Shown here in pieces: positions 8,711 through 17,765 of a stretch of 64,000 nt of DNA. The stretch spans positions 4,217,001-4,281,000 of the forward strand of contig NZ_CP107904.1 of assembly GCF_036013975.1 (NCBI RefSeq), read 5' to 3'. Each line of letters starts with the position of its first letter. Position 1 is the stretch's first letter. The notes under the pieces were generated by a model. The model saw only the letters and a program-made list of their open reading frames with translations. It was not told the origin of the DNA and made no database searches. The DNA is from Kitasatospora sp. NBC_00458. GTDB lineage: Bacteria > Actinomycetota > Actinomycetes > Streptomycetales > Streptomycetaceae. The position numbers and the translations under genes were made by a program.

Positions 8711-9600
8711 TCGGCCACCGCCAGGTCGGCCACCTTGCCCCGGTGGGCGGCGGCGTCGGCGCGGGCCGCCGCCTCGCCCGGGAAGTCGGCGGGCGGGCGG
8801 AGCCGCTGGCCGGGCTCGCCGCCCATCTCGTACTTGAGCAGCTTCCGCGCCTTCTCCGGGTCGGTCTCGCCCTCGCCGTACGAGGGGCAGAGCGGCGCGA
8901 CCGGGCAGGCCCCGCAGGCCGGCTTGCGGGAGTGGCAGATCCGGCGGCCGTGGAAGACCACCCGGTGCGAGAGCATGGTCCACTCGGACTTCGGGAAGAT
9001 CTCCGCGACGACCGCCTCGACCTTGACCGGGTCCTCCTCGGCCGTCCACCCGAACCGTCGGGCCAGCCGCCCGAAGTGGGTGTCCACGGTGATCCCGGGG
9101 ACGCCGAAGGCGTTGCCGAGGACGACGTTGGCGGTCTTGCGGCCGACGCCGGGGAGGGTCACCAGGTCGTCCAGCCGACCCGGGACCTCACCGCCGAACT
9201 CGTCCCGCAGCGCGATCGAGAGGCCGATCAGCGACTTCGCCTTGTTCCGGAAGAAGCCGGTCGGCCGGATGATCTCCTCCAGCTCCTCGGGCACGGCGGC
9301 GGCCATGTCCTCGGGAGTCGGGTACTTCGCGAACAGGGCCGGCGTCGTCTGGTTCACCCGCAGGTCCGTGGTCTGCGCCGACAGCACGGTGGCCACCAGC
9401 AGCTGGAAGGGGTTGTCGAAGTCCAGCTCCGGATGCGCGTACGGATACAGCTCGGCCAGCTCCCGGTTGATCCGCCGCGCCCGCCGCACCATCGCCAGGT
9501 GCGACTCCGGCTTCCGCGGCCTGACCGCCTTCACCGCCGACTTCACCGCCGGCTTCGCGACCGCCTCGGCCGCGGCCTTCCGGACCTTGCTCTCTGCCAT
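8707..9600 (-). CDS. nth: Endonuclease III (DNA glycosylase / AP lyase)
   Basis: 297 aa; excises oxidised pyrimidines in base-excision repair. The helix-hairpin-helix LPGVGRKTANVVLG carries the catalytic Lys155, and Asp173 lies in VDTHFGRL. A C-terminal 4Fe-4S cluster is formed by Cys222, 229, 232 and 238 (C-x6-C-x2-C-x5-C). The protein is longer than E. coli Nth because of a basic Ala/Lys-rich N-terminal tail (1-30), usual in actinomycetes. Its TGA overlaps the GTG of the NUDIX gene. Confidence 0.96.
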   Translation of the reverse strand: MAESKVRKAAAEAVAKPAVKSAVKAVRPRKPESHLAMVRRARRINRELAELYPYAHPELDFDNPFQLLVATVLSAQTTDLRVNQTTPALFAKYPTPEDMAAAVPEELEEIIRPTGFFRNKAKSLIGLSIALRDEFGGEVPGRLDDLVTLPGVGRKTANVVLGNAFGVPGITVDTHFGRLARRFGWTAEEDPVKVEAVVAEIFPKSEWTMLSHRVVFHGRRICHSRKPACGACPVAPLCPSYGEGETDPEKARKLLKYEMGGEPGQRLRPPADFPGEAAARADAAAHRGKVADLAVAE

Positions 9601-9790
9601 GCACGAAGGCTACGCCGGACGGTCCGTCGCGTGCGGCGGATCAGCCAGGACGGTGGCGGCACGGCCGGCTCCGACCGCCGGGGCACCGCGGCGGCGGGGG
9701 CCGGCACCCGGCGGGAACGGGAGCGCCGGGGCGGGGAACCGCCGGCGGGGGCGCACGGGATAGCGTCACCCGCATGGTCAGCACCGCCCC

Positions 9791-11071
9791 GTGGGCCCTC
9801 CTACCGCCCGGGCCCGACGGCCCGGCCCCCGTGTGCGTCCGGTGAGCCGCCCCGCACCGCGGCAGGTGGTGGCCGACCTGCTCACCCTGCGTCCGCAGCC
9901 GATGCCGCCGCTGGCCTGGCCGCAGCGGCTGCGCCGGCTCCCGCACGTCGCGGTGGCCCTCGGCGCGGCGGCGCTGGCCGCGACGGGCGCGGACCCGGTC
10001 GCACGCCTGCTGGCCGTCGTGCACGCGGCGACCGTGGTGATCGCGCTGCTCCGGCCGGTGGCCGCCTGGTGGCTGGCGACCGTGCTCACCGTCGTCATAT
10101 CCGTCGCCCACCCGCCCACGCACGACAACGAGCTGTGGACCTGGCCGGTCCAGGCCGGCGTGCTGCTCCTGCTCGCCCTGCGGAACCGGCCGGCGGTGTC
10201 CGCCGCGGCGGCGGCGGGGAGCGCGCTCTGCGGCACGCTGCTGAAGCTGGCCGGCTGCCCGGTGGGATCGTGGACCACGGTCGCGGTCGGCTGCGGTCTG
10301 TTCGCTTCGGCCGTCATGATCGGCGCGGTGCGGCGGGGCCGCCGCGAGGACCGGGCCCGGCTGATCGAGCAGACCGCCGCGACCGCGCACGAACGGGCAC
10401 TGCGCACCGTCCTGGAGGAACGCGCCAGGATCGCCCGCGAGCTGCACGACGTGGTCGCCCACCACATGTCCGTCGTGGCGATCAAGGCGGACGCGGCGCC
10501 CTACCGGGTGGCGGACCCGCCTCCCGAGCTGACCGCCGAACTGGCCGCGATCCGCGCGGTGGCGCTGGACGGGCTGAACGAGCTGCGCCGCCTCCTGGGG
10601 GTGCTGCGCGCGGACGGGCCGGACGGGCGGTCCGCCGGCGGCACCGCTCCGCAACCCTCCCTCGAACGGCTCGACACGCTGCTCGACACCGTCCGTTCCG
10701 CCGGTCTGACGGTCGGTCTGGTCGTGGACGGGCCTCGCCGCCCGCTGCCCCCGGGGGTCGGGCTGTCCGCCTACCGGATCGTCCAGGAGGCGCTGAGCAA
10801 CACACTGCGGCACGCGCCCGGGGCACACTCCGTCGTCGAACTCTCCTACCGTCCCTCGGCCCTGGGGCTGCGGGTGGTGAACGGCCCGGCGACCCGGGGG
10901 GCGCCGCCCTCGCCCGGCGGCGGGCACGGCCTCACCGGCCTGCGCGAGCGGGCGGCGATGCTCGGCGGCGACCTCGCCGCCGGTCCGACCCCCGACGGCG
11001 GGTACGAGGTCGCCGCCCTCCTGCCCGTCACCGTCACCACCGCCACCACCCACGAGGACGGCCCGGCATGA
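9791..11071 (+). CDS. Sensor histidine kinase, NarL/HisKA_3 type
   Basis: 426 aa from GTG 9791; GTG 9842 is an equally possible start that removes a basic leader. An N-terminal membrane domain of about five hydrophobic segments (residues 45-185) has no obvious extracellular sensor. The HisKA_3 motif ARIARELHDVVAHHMSVVA carries the phospho-accepting His219. It is followed by an HATPase_c domain with LSAYRIVQEALSNTLRHA and GHGLTGLRERA. It autophosphorylates and passes phosphate to the regulator encoded next, with which it shares an ATGA overlap. The signal is unknown. Confidence 0.92.
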   Translation: MGPPTARARRPGPRVRPVSRPAPRQVVADLLTLRPQPMPPLAWPQRLRRLPHVAVALGAAALAATGADPVARLLAVVHAATVVIALLRPVAAWWLATVLTVVISVAHPPTHDNELWTWPVQAGVLLLLALRNRPAVSAAAAAGSALCGTLLKLAGCPVGSWTTVAVGCGLFASAVMIGAVRRGRREDRARLIEQTAATAHERALRTVLEERARIARELHDVVAHHMSVVAIKADAAPYRVADPPPELTAELAAIRAVALDGLNELRRLLGVLRADGPDGRSAGGTAPQPSLERLDTLLDTVRSAGLTVGLVVDGPRRPLPPGVGLSAYRIVQEALSNTLRHAPGAHSVVELSYRPSALGLRVVNGPATRGAPPSPGGGHGLTGLRERAAMLGGDLAAGPTPDGGYEVAALLPVTVTTATTHEDGPA

Positions 11072-11841
11072 CGACCAGGGTGTTGATCGCCGACGACCAG
11101 GCCATGGTCCGGGAGGCCTTCTCGGTGCTGCTCGGGGCCCAGCCCGGCATCGAGGTGGTCGGCACGGCGCGGGACGGCACCGAGGCCGTCGCCCGCGCGG
11201 AGGACCTGCGCCCGGACGTGGTCGTGATGGACGTCCGCATGCCGGTCCTGGACGGCATCGAGGCCACCCGCAGGATCACGGGGCTGCTGGGCGACGCCAC
11301 CCGGATCCTCGTGCTCACCACCTTCGACCTCGACGAGTACGTGTACGAGGCCCTGCGGGCGGGAGCCACCGGGTTCCTCCTCAAGGACGCGTCCGGGGTG
11401 GAACTGGCCGAGGCCGTCCGGGTCGTGGCGCGCGGCGAGGCGATGCTGTCACCGGACCTGACCAGGCGCCTGATCACCGAGTTCTCCCGGCTGGGTGGTG
11501 GCCCCGGTGCGGCCGGGGCGACGGCGGGCGGCGCACCGGCCGTGCGGGTCGGGGACCAGACGGGCGGGTACGCGCGCGGGTCGGCCGGCGGGTCCGCGGG
11601 CGGGCAGGTCGGCGCACCGGTCGGGCTGCTCACGGGGCGCGAGCGCGAGGTGCTCGTCCAGATCGCGCGCGGCCGTTCCAACGCCGAGATCGCCCGCGAG
11701 CTGGTGGTGGCCGAGGAGACCGTCAAGACCCACGTGGGCCGCATCCTGCGGAAGCTGAGCCTGCGTGACCGCACCCAGGCCGCCGTCTTCGCGTACGAGA
11801 ACGGGCTGGTCACGCCGGGGGGAGACGCGGCGGACCGCTGA
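11068..11841 (+). CDS. Response regulator, NarL/LuxR family
   Basis: 257 aa. The receiver domain (1-120) has acidic pocket Asp9-Asp10, phospho-site Asp55 in VVVMDVRMP, and Lys in FLLKDAS. A Gly/Ala-rich linker (about 145-190), longer than usual, leads to a LuxR-type HTH (LTGREREVLVQIARG ... ETVKTHVGRILRKL). It is coupled to the kinase by ATGA. Targets are not visible; the membrane hydrolase starting 202 bp downstream is the nearest candidate. Confidence 0.93.
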   Translation: MTTRVLIADDQAMVREAFSVLLGAQPGIEVVGTARDGTEAVARAEDLRPDVVVMDVRMPVLDGIEATRRITGLLGDATRILVLTTFDLDEYVYEALRAGATGFLLKDASGVELAEAVRVVARGEAMLSPDLTRRLITEFSRLGGGPGAAGATAGGAPAVRVGDQTGGYARGSAGGSAGGQVGAPVGLLTGREREVLVQIARGRSNAEIARELVVAEETVKTHVGRILRKLSLRDRTQAAVFAYENGLVTPGGDAADR

Positions 11842-12043
11842 GCGGCGTCCCCCGCGAGAGCCACGTCCGGGTTGGCTCCGCCGGGGGACGCGGGGCGCGG
11901 CCGGGTTCGGGGAGGCTCGGAGGTGCCGGCGGGCGGCGGCGGGGCCGTCGAGCCCGCGTCGGCGATCCCGCACCGAGCGACGCCGCACCGAGCGGTCCCG
12001 CACCGAGCGACCGCGCGTCCCGCACCCGTACAGGAGCACCGGT

Positions 12044-13249
12044 ATGACCCTGCCCGTCCGCACCGCCCTGCCCGCGGTACCCAGGTGGCTCAGGCGGGCC
12101 GTCCTGGTCACCGTCGTGCTGTTCGCCTCGCTGCTGACCTTCCCGGCCGCGGTGATCATGCTCGGGGCGTACCTCCCGGCGATCCCGAAGGCGGGGATCA
12201 TCGGACCGGTGCTCGGCGGCCAGTACCCCTTCCACGTCGCCCTGCTCGGCCTGGCCGGCGCCGCGCTCGGCGTCGTGGCCCACCGCGGCGGCCTGCTGCG
12301 CCGGGGCCGCACCGTCACCGCGGCCGCGGCGCTGTCGACCGTCGCCGCACTGGTCATCGGCGGGATCCAGTACGCCGACGCGCGGCGGGCGGGCGCGGAC
12401 GTCTCGTTCGGCGAGGTCTTCGGAGAGCTCGCCTACCCGGACGCCGCGCCCGACGCCACGGAGCCCTACGCGACCGCCGACGGCGAGGAACTGCGGGCCG
12501 ACGTCTACCTCCCCGCCCGGCACGACGGCCGGGCGCCCGCCGTCGTGCTCGCCCACGCCGGAGGCTTCCACACCTTCGACAAGGCCGACCTGCGCGGCAC
12601 CGGACGCTGGCTGGCCGACCGTGGCGTCGCCGTCTTCGCCGTCGACTACCGGCTCGCCCGACCCGACCGCCCCACCTGGGACAAGGCCCCCCAGGACCTC
12701 CTCACCGCACTCCGCTGGGTGCAGGACCGTGCCGACGCCTACGGCCTCGACCCCGACCGGATATCGCTGGGCGGCATGTCGGCCGGGGGCACGCTGGCGG
12801 TGAACGCCGCCTACCGCCTGCAGAACGGGACGATCGTGTCGGCGAACGGCCCCACGCCCAGGCCCCCCGCCTCGGTGGTGGGCTTCTACCCGGGTGTCGA
12901 CGTCACCGGGATGTGGCAGCGGGACGTGGCCGGCTCCCGCGCCGCCGCCGAGCTGTACACCGGAGGCACGCCCGGGCGGTACCCGGACCGCTACCGCGAG
13001 GTGTCCCCGTCCGCGGAGGTGCGCGCGGGCCTCCCGCCCACGCTCCTGGTGGTCGGCGACCGGGACCGCAGCGCCCGGCCGGAGGATGTCAGGGCACTGG
13101 GCGGGGCCTTGCGCGCGGCCGGGGTGCCCACCACCGTGCGCGAGCTGCCGTTCGCCGAGCACGCCTTCGACGACGCGTACGGCAGCCTCACCTCCCAGAC
13201 CGGCCGGCGGGTCCTCCTCGACTTCCTCACCGGCCGGCCGGTGAGCTGA
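12044..13249 (+). CDS. Membrane-anchored alpha/beta hydrolase (dienelactone/esterase type)
   Basis: 401 aa from ATG 12044, with AGGAG 8 nt before it. The N-terminus has three to four hydrophobic helices (about 15-110), then a hydrolase domain. The oxyanion loop AHAGG, nucleophile elbow GGMSAGG, acid in VVGDRDRS and base in FAEHAFDD form a complete Ser-Asp-His set, as in hormone-sensitive-lipase/esterase-like enzymes. The catalytic part is probably outside the membrane. Just upstream (about 11965-12015) are three copies of cgcaccgagcg. It may respond to the adjacent two-component system (inference). Confidence 0.82.
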   Translation: MTLPVRTALPAVPRWLRRAVLVTVVLFASLLTFPAAVIMLGAYLPAIPKAGIIGPVLGGQYPFHVALLGLAGAALGVVAHRGGLLRRGRTVTAAAALSTVAALVIGGIQYADARRAGADVSFGEVFGELAYPDAAPDATEPYATADGEELRADVYLPARHDGRAPAVVLAHAGGFHTFDKADLRGTGRWLADRGVAVFAVDYRLARPDRPTWDKAPQDLLTALRWVQDRADAYGLDPDRISLGGMSAGGTLAVNAAYRLQNGTIVSANGPTPRPPASVVGFYPGVDVTGMWQRDVAGSRAAAELYTGGTPGRYPDRYREVSPSAEVRAGLPPTLLVVGDRDRSARPEDVRALGGALRAAGVPTTVRELPFAEHAFDDAYGSLTSQTGRRVLLDFLTGRPVS

Positions 13250-13375
13250 CCTCCACCGCGCGGGGGGTGCCTGCGGAACGTGCCGGACGGGTGCGGCGCA
13301 CCGGCTCGGCCCCGGCTCGGTACGCACCGACTCGGTACTCACCGGCTCGACGGACCTCGGCGGACGGGTCAGGTG

Positions 13376-14257
13376 TCAGCGCCGGAACAGCGCGTCGACC
13401 TCGCCGAAGCCGAGCAGGCCGGCCGGCTCCGCCAGGGTGCCCCGGTCCAGGAGCTCGGCGGCGGCCCGGTGGGCGGCGGTGTAGGCGAGCTGGGCCAGGC
13501 CGGTCCCGACGCTGATCCGGCGCACTCCGGCGGCGGCCAGCTCGGTGACGGTCGGTCCGCCGGGAACGGCCATCGCGTTCACCGGCAGCGGCGAGCGGGC
13601 GCAGAGCCCGGCCAGCGCGTCGAGGTCCAGCAGGCCCGGCACGAAGAGGCCGTCGGCACCCGCCGCCGCGTACGCCTCGGCGCGGGCGAGGACGTCGTCG
13701 ACACCGCCCAGCCCGAACAGGAAGACGTCCGTCCGGGCGTTGAGCACCAGTTCCGGCAGACCCGCACCGGCCGCCGCCGTCCGGGCCGCGCGCAGCCGGT
13801 CGGCCTGGTCCCCGACCGCGAACAGCGGGCCGCCGACGGTGACCGAGTCCTCCAGGTTGACGCCCACCGCCCCGGCCCCGATCAGCGCCCGGACGGTCTC
13901 GGCGACGTCCTCGGGCCTCGGGCCGTAGCCGCCCTCGGCGTCCACGGTGACCGGCAGGTCGACGGCGGCGGCGATCCGCCGGGCCGCCTCGACCGCCTCC
14001 ACCCGGTCGAGGCGCTGGCCGTCGCCGCGGCCGAGCGACCACGAGACGCCGCCGCTGGTGGTGGCGATCGCCGCCGCACCGGCCGAGGCGATCACGGCGG
14101 CGCTCCCGGCGTCCCAGGCGTTCGGCAGGACGAGCACGCCGTCCGCCACCAGGGCCCGCAGGCGCACGGCCCGCTCGCGCAGGACCGGGACGGGGGACAC
14201 GGTGGAGGCCGCGGCGGCGGACGGGGCGGTGGAGGAGGGGGAGACGGCGGAGGTCAT
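13376..14257 (-). CDS. Isocitrate lyase / PEP mutase family protein
   Basis: 293 aa from ATG 14257 (a GTG three codons upstream is possible). A TIM-barrel of the PEP mutase/2-methylisocitrate lyase superfamily: LPNAWDAGSAAV, the metal-binding stretch VDAEGGYG, GVNLEDS and NARTDVFLFG are all present. The substrate (an oxaloacetate-type or phosphonate-type C-C or P-C bond) is not determined. Divergent from an ArsR-like regulator 126 bp away, which may control it. Confidence 0.85.
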   Translation of the reverse strand: MTSAVSPSSTAPSAAAASTVSPVPVLRERAVRLRALVADGVLVLPNAWDAGSAAVIASAGAAAIATTSGGVSWSLGRGDGQRLDRVEAVEAARRIAAAVDLPVTVDAEGGYGPRPEDVAETVRALIGAGAVGVNLEDSVTVGGPLFAVGDQADRLRAARTAAAGAGLPELVLNARTDVFLFGLGGVDDVLARAEAYAAAGADGLFVPGLLDLDALAGLCARSPLPVNAMAVPGGPTVTELAAAGVRRISVGTGLAQLAYTAAHRAAAELLDRGTLAEPAGLLGFGEVDALFRR

Positions 14258-14383
14258 GCGGTACACCGGCTTTCACGCGGAGGGGATCGTGGTGCGACGA
14301 CCGAATCCTGCGGCCGCCGACGGGTCGGTCTCCAGTGATTAAGCTGGGACCGAATCCTGGCCCCGATCGGGAGGTCCGCGACG

Positions 14384-15391
14384 ATGCGCACCGAACTCGC
14401 GTTCTCGACGGACGACCTGGCACGGACCAGGTTCGCCGTCTCCCCGATGTGGGAGGTGGTGACCAGCCTCCGGGCCCTCGCCCACACCCCGGTCCCCGCC
14501 CTGCACCGGCGGTGGGCGGGGCAGGTCCGCCCCCGGCTGGCAGCCGCCGGGCCCGCGTACCGGCGGCTGGCCGCGATGGTCCCGCCCACGGGCCACCTGC
14601 CCGACTTCCTCACCCCCGTCCCGGCCACCACCGCCCCGACGCTCGCCGACGAGCTGGCCGCGATCGCCGCCACCACCCCCGAACAGGTCCGGGCCGACCT
14701 GGACGTCCTGGCCGCCGAGCACGACGGACGGCTCCCGGCCCCGCTCGAACCGCTCCACCGGGACCCGGCCGGCCGGCTGCCCCGGCTGACCGCCGACGTC
14801 GAGGCGTACTGGCAGCTCGCGCTGGCGCCGTACTGGGCCCGGATCCGCGCGCTGCTGGACGCGGACGTACTGCACCGCGCCCGCCAGGCCGTCGGGTACG
14901 GCACCGCCCGCGTCCTCGGCGACCTGCACGAGACGGTCCGCTGGGACGGCGGTGCGCTCCGGCTGGAACAGCGGCACTGCGCGGTCCAGCGGCTGGACGC
15001 CGGGGCCGGGCTGCTGCTGGTCCCGTCGGTGTTCGCCTGGCCGCGGGTGCTGACCCGGTCGCTGCCGCCCGACCCGCCGCAGCTCGCCTACCCGGCCCGC
15101 GGCATCGCCACCCTGTGGGAACCCCGCCCGGGCACCGGCTCCGACGCCCTCGGCGCCGTCCTCGGCCGCTCCCGCGCCCGGCTGCTCGCCGAACTCGACT
15201 CACCGGCCTCCACCACCGAGCTGGCCCGGCGCACCGGTCTCTCCGCCGCCGGGGTCTCCCAGCACCTCACGGCCCTGCGCGCGGCCGGTCTGACCAGTGC
15301 GCACCGGGCCGGGCACGCCGTGCTCTACGCCCGCACGACCGTCGCCGACGCCCTGCTCGATCCGGCGGCATCGGCGGTGGCGGAGGCCTGA
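14384..15391 (+). CDS. ArsR-like transcriptional regulator with DUF5937-type N-terminus
   Basis: 335 aa with GGGAGG ahead of the ATG. The long N-terminal domain begins LAFSTDDLARTRFAVSPMWE, typical of the actinobacterial DUF5937 regulators. The C-terminal winged helix includes STTELARRTGLSAAGVSQHL and GLTSAHRAGHAVLY. It probably acts as a repressor of itself or of the divergent PEP-mutase-like gene. No metal-binding cysteine box is visible. Confidence 0.82.
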   Translation: MRTELAFSTDDLARTRFAVSPMWEVVTSLRALAHTPVPALHRRWAGQVRPRLAAAGPAYRRLAAMVPPTGHLPDFLTPVPATTAPTLADELAAIAATTPEQVRADLDVLAAEHDGRLPAPLEPLHRDPAGRLPRLTADVEAYWQLALAPYWARIRALLDADVLHRARQAVGYGTARVLGDLHETVRWDGGALRLEQRHCAVQRLDAGAGLLLVPSVFAWPRVLTRSLPPDPPQLAYPARGIATLWEPRPGTGSDALGAVLGRSRARLLAELDSPASTTELARRTGLSAAGVSQHLTALRAAGLTSAHRAGHAVLYARTTVADALLDPAASAVAEA

Positions 15392-15525
15392 CGGAGGCCT
15401 GACGGAAGCGGTGACGGTGGTGGAGGCGGTGCCGGCGGGCGGCGCGGGCGACTCACACGGCACGGGAACGGACACGGGCGCCGGTCGCGAAAAACGGGCC
15501 GAGGTCGGCGCGCAACGAGCTCCGC

Positions 15526-15557
15526 GGGGGCTCGGCGCGGGCCTGCTCCGAGCCCCC
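15526..15557 (+). terminator. Hairpin after the ArsR-like gene
   Basis: Perfect 10-bp arms (15526-15535 / 15548-15557) with a 12-nt loop. It lies in the 383-bp gap before crp, which holds no other gene I can support. Confidence 0.55.
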
Positions 15558-15704
15558 GAAGCCCCTGTGACAAGGCCTGGAGCGGCCCGGCACGGGGCCG
15601 GAGGCGGCGGTTGACCTGGCGGTACGGGCGGTACGAATGGCCCCGCGCAGCACACCTCGGCGCACCCCCTCCTCATATGATCGGAGCGACATGCGCCATG
15701 CTTG

Positions 15705-15718
15705 GTGATGCAGAGCAC
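15705..15718. promoter_or_regulatory. Candidate CRP operator upstream of crp
   Basis: GTGATGCAGAGCAC has dyad ends GTG/CAC and matches the reported Streptomyces CRP consensus GTG(N6)GNCAC except for one base (A for G). It lies 57 bp before the crp start, so autoregulation is plausible. Inference from a short motif. Confidence 0.4.
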
Positions 15719-15774
15719 TGTACGAACTTGTGCCGGAGGGCTTGACGGCCGGCCGGCCGAGAAGGAGGAAGCAC

Positions 15775-16449
15775 GTGGACGACGTTCTGCGGCGCGCCGC
15801 ACTCTTCGCGGCACTCGACGACGAACAGGCCGGCGAGCTGCGCGCTTCCATGACCGAGGTGACGCTCGCCCGTGGTGAGTCGCTGTTCCACGAGGGCGAC
15901 CCGGGCGACCGGCTGTACGTCGTCGCCGAGGGCAAGGTCAAGCTGCACCGCGCCTCGCCGGACGGCCGCGAGAACATGCTCGCCGTCCTCGGGCCCAGCG
16001 AGATGATCGGCGAGCTGTCGCTCTTCGACCCGGGCCCGCGCACCGCCACCGCCAGCGCGCTCACCGAGGTCAAGCTGCTCGGCCTCGGCCACGGCGACCT
16101 GCAGCCCTGGCTGCACGCGCGCCCCGAGGTTTCGATCGCGCTGCTGCGCGCCATCGCCCGCCGCCTGCGCCGGACCAACGACGTGATGTCCGACCTGGTC
16201 TTCTCCGACGTGCCCGGGCGCGTCGCGAAGGCCCTGCTGGACCTCTCCCGCCGTTTCGGCGTGCAGTCCGACGAGGGCATCCACGTCGCCCACGACCTCA
16301 CCCAGGAGGAGCTGGCCCAGCTGGTGGGCGCCTCCCGCGAGACGGTCAACAAGGCGCTCGCCGACTTCGCCGGCCGCGGCTGGCTGAAGCTGGAGGCCCG
16401 CGCGGTGGTCCTGATGGACGTCGAGCGGCTCTCCCGCCGTTCGCGGTAG
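15775..16449 (+). CDS. crp: Cyclic AMP receptor protein, CRP/FNR family
   Basis: 224 aa from GTG 15775, chosen for the strong AAGGAGGAAG site and because the product then begins VDDVLRRAALFAALDDEQ like Streptomyces CRP. The cNMP-binding domain (20-120) includes EGDPGDRLYVV and the phosphate-binding-cassette-like GELSLFDPGPRTATASA. The C-terminal winged HTH includes LTQEELAQLVGASRETVNKA. In Streptomyces this global regulator affects germination, development and antibiotic production. A hairpin terminator follows. Confidence 0.95.
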   Translation: MDDVLRRAALFAALDDEQAGELRASMTEVTLARGESLFHEGDPGDRLYVVAEGKVKLHRASPDGRENMLAVLGPSEMIGELSLFDPGPRTATASALTEVKLLGLGHGDLQPWLHARPEVSIALLRAIARRLRRTNDVMSDLVFSDVPGRVAKALLDLSRRFGVQSDEGIHVAHDLTQEELAQLVGASRETVNKALADFAGRGWLKLEARAVVLMDVERLSRRSR

Positions 16450-16494
16450 CCGGAAGCCGGTGACCGGCGGCTCGCAGCCGCCGGCCCGACCGAC

Positions 16495-16526
16495 GAGGGC
16501 CCGTACGCTCCGGCGTACGGGCCCTC
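16495..16526. terminator. Convergent terminator crp / MBL hydrolase
   Basis: Perfect 14-bp arms (16495-16508 / 16513-16526) with loop TCCG, in the 148-bp gap between two converging genes. Confidence 0.9.
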
Positions 16527-16597
16527 CGGTCGTTCGGGGGCCGGTCGGCCGAGGAACGGCGGCCGACGCCGGTCCGCCGGTCCACGGGTCCACGGGT

Positions 16598-17425
16598 TCA
16601 GTCCGGGATGAGCCCGTGGTCGCGCAGGTACTGGAGCTGGGCCCGGACCGACAGCTCGGCGGCGGGCCAGAGCGCGCGGTCCACGTCGGCGTAGACCCGC
16701 GCCACCACCTCGGCCGCCGTCCGGCAGCCGGCCTCGACCGCCGTCTCCACCTGGGCCAGCCGGCCGGCCCGGTGCGCCAGGTAGTAGTCGACGGCGCCGA
16801 GCGCGTCGGCGAGGACCGGCCCGTGGCCGGGCAGCACGGTCCGCACCCCGTACTCGGCGGCCATGGTGTGCAGGTGCCGCAGCGAGTCGAGGTAGTCGCC
16901 CAGCCGACCGTCCGGGTGGGCGACCATCGTGGTGCCCCGGCCGAGCACGGTGTCGCCGGTGAGGATCGCGCCGTCGGCGGGCAGGTGGAAGGTCAGCGAG
17001 TCGGAGGTGTGCCCGGGGGTGGCGACCACCCGCAGGTCGAGGCCGCCGACGTCCAGGCGCTGCCCGTGCGTGAGGCCCTCGGAACCGAGCCGGTGCGCCG
17101 GGTCCAGCGCGCGGACCTCGGAACCGGTCAGCTCCGCGAACCGGGCGGCCCCCTCGGAGTGGTCGGCGTGGCCGTGGGTGAGCAGGGTGAGCGCCACGCG
17201 CTTGCCCTGCTGCTCGGCGGTGTCGATCACCCGGCGCAGGTGGTCCTCGTGCAGCGGGCCCGGGTCGATCACCACCGCGAGGTCGGACCCGGGCTCGGAC
17301 AGCAGCCAGGTGTTGGTGCCGTCCAGCGTCATCGGCGACGGGTTCGGCGCCAGGACGCACAGCGCCCGGGAGGTGGCCTCGCCGCCGACGGCGGCGGCGG
17401 GGTCACCCGGGAGGAGTCCGCTCAC
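16598..17425 (-). CDS. MBL-fold metallo-hydrolase (LACTB2-like)
   Basis: 275 aa. The metal site is complete: HGHADH, then the histidine of ATPGHTSDS, the aspartate of LTGDTVLG and the histidine of VLPGHGPV. A C-terminal helical domain ending LRDHGLIPD is typical of the LACTB2/endoribonuclease-like subgroup. The substrate is not certain (RNA or thioester in relatives). The GTG start overlaps the stop of a 58-aa gene (GTGA), implying coupling. Confidence 0.88.
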   Translation of the reverse strand: MSGLLPGDPAAAVGGEATSRALCVLAPNPSPMTLDGTNTWLLSEPGSDLAVVIDPGPLHEDHLRRVIDTAEQQGKRVALTLLTHGHADHSEGAARFAELTGSEVRALDPAHRLGSEGLTHGQRLDVGGLDLRVVATPGHTSDSLTFHLPADGAILTGDTVLGRGTTMVAHPDGRLGDYLDSLRHLHTMAAEYGVRTVLPGHGPVLADALGAVDYYLAHRAGRLAQVETAVEAGCRTAAEVVARVYADVDRALWPAAELSVRAQLQYLRDHGLIPD

Positions 17426-17598
17426 CGGCCGCCCTCTCCGTCGCGATGCAGCGCACGCAGCGGGAGGACCCGCGTGAGTGCGCGCTGGGCCAGCTCGCTG
17501 AAGGGCACGAGACCGCTGTCACAGGCGGGGGTACGGGGGTACAGGCTGCGGGCGGGCATCTGGCGTGCCGTCCGGCGAGCCACGTCGTTGTGGGTCAT
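17422..17598 (-). CDS. Conserved small protein coupled to the MBL hydrolase
   Basis: 58 aa starting at ATG 17598 with GAAAGGA upstream. Basic, containing SGLVPFSELAQRALTRVLPL, and ending at a TGA inside the GTG of the MBL gene. Small proteins of this type occupy this position in Streptomyces. Function unknown. Confidence 0.6.
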   Translation of the reverse strand: MTHNDVARRTARQMPARSLYPRTPACDSGLVPFSELAQRALTRVLPLRALHRDGEGGR

Positions 17599-17622
17599 CG
17601 GGCGTCGGTCCTTTCGCGTGGG

Positions 17623-17685
17623 TCCATCGGATTCATCGGATTCATCGGGTTGACCGGGTCGACCGGGTCGGTCGGGTCGGTCGGG
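17623..17685 (+). repeat. 9-bp tandem repeat, about seven copies
   Basis: Degenerate head-to-tail units ttcatcgga, drifting to ttgaccggg and then tcggtcggg, between the NUDIX stop and the 58-aa gene start. The AT/GC drift across units suggests local slippage. The rest of the 167-bp gap is similar repeat-like sequence. Confidence 0.8.
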
Positions 17686-17765
17686 TTCGTGGAAGTCGTC
17701 GGCTTCGTGGACGTCGTCGGGTCGGCGGGGTCGGCGGGTCGGTCCGGGGGACCGGCCGGGCGGGC

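Noticed and set aside
17599..17765. N-terminal extension of the 58-aa protein through the repeat
   Set aside because: The frame is open but consists of 9-bp repeat-coded residues, and a good ribosome site precedes the internal ATG.
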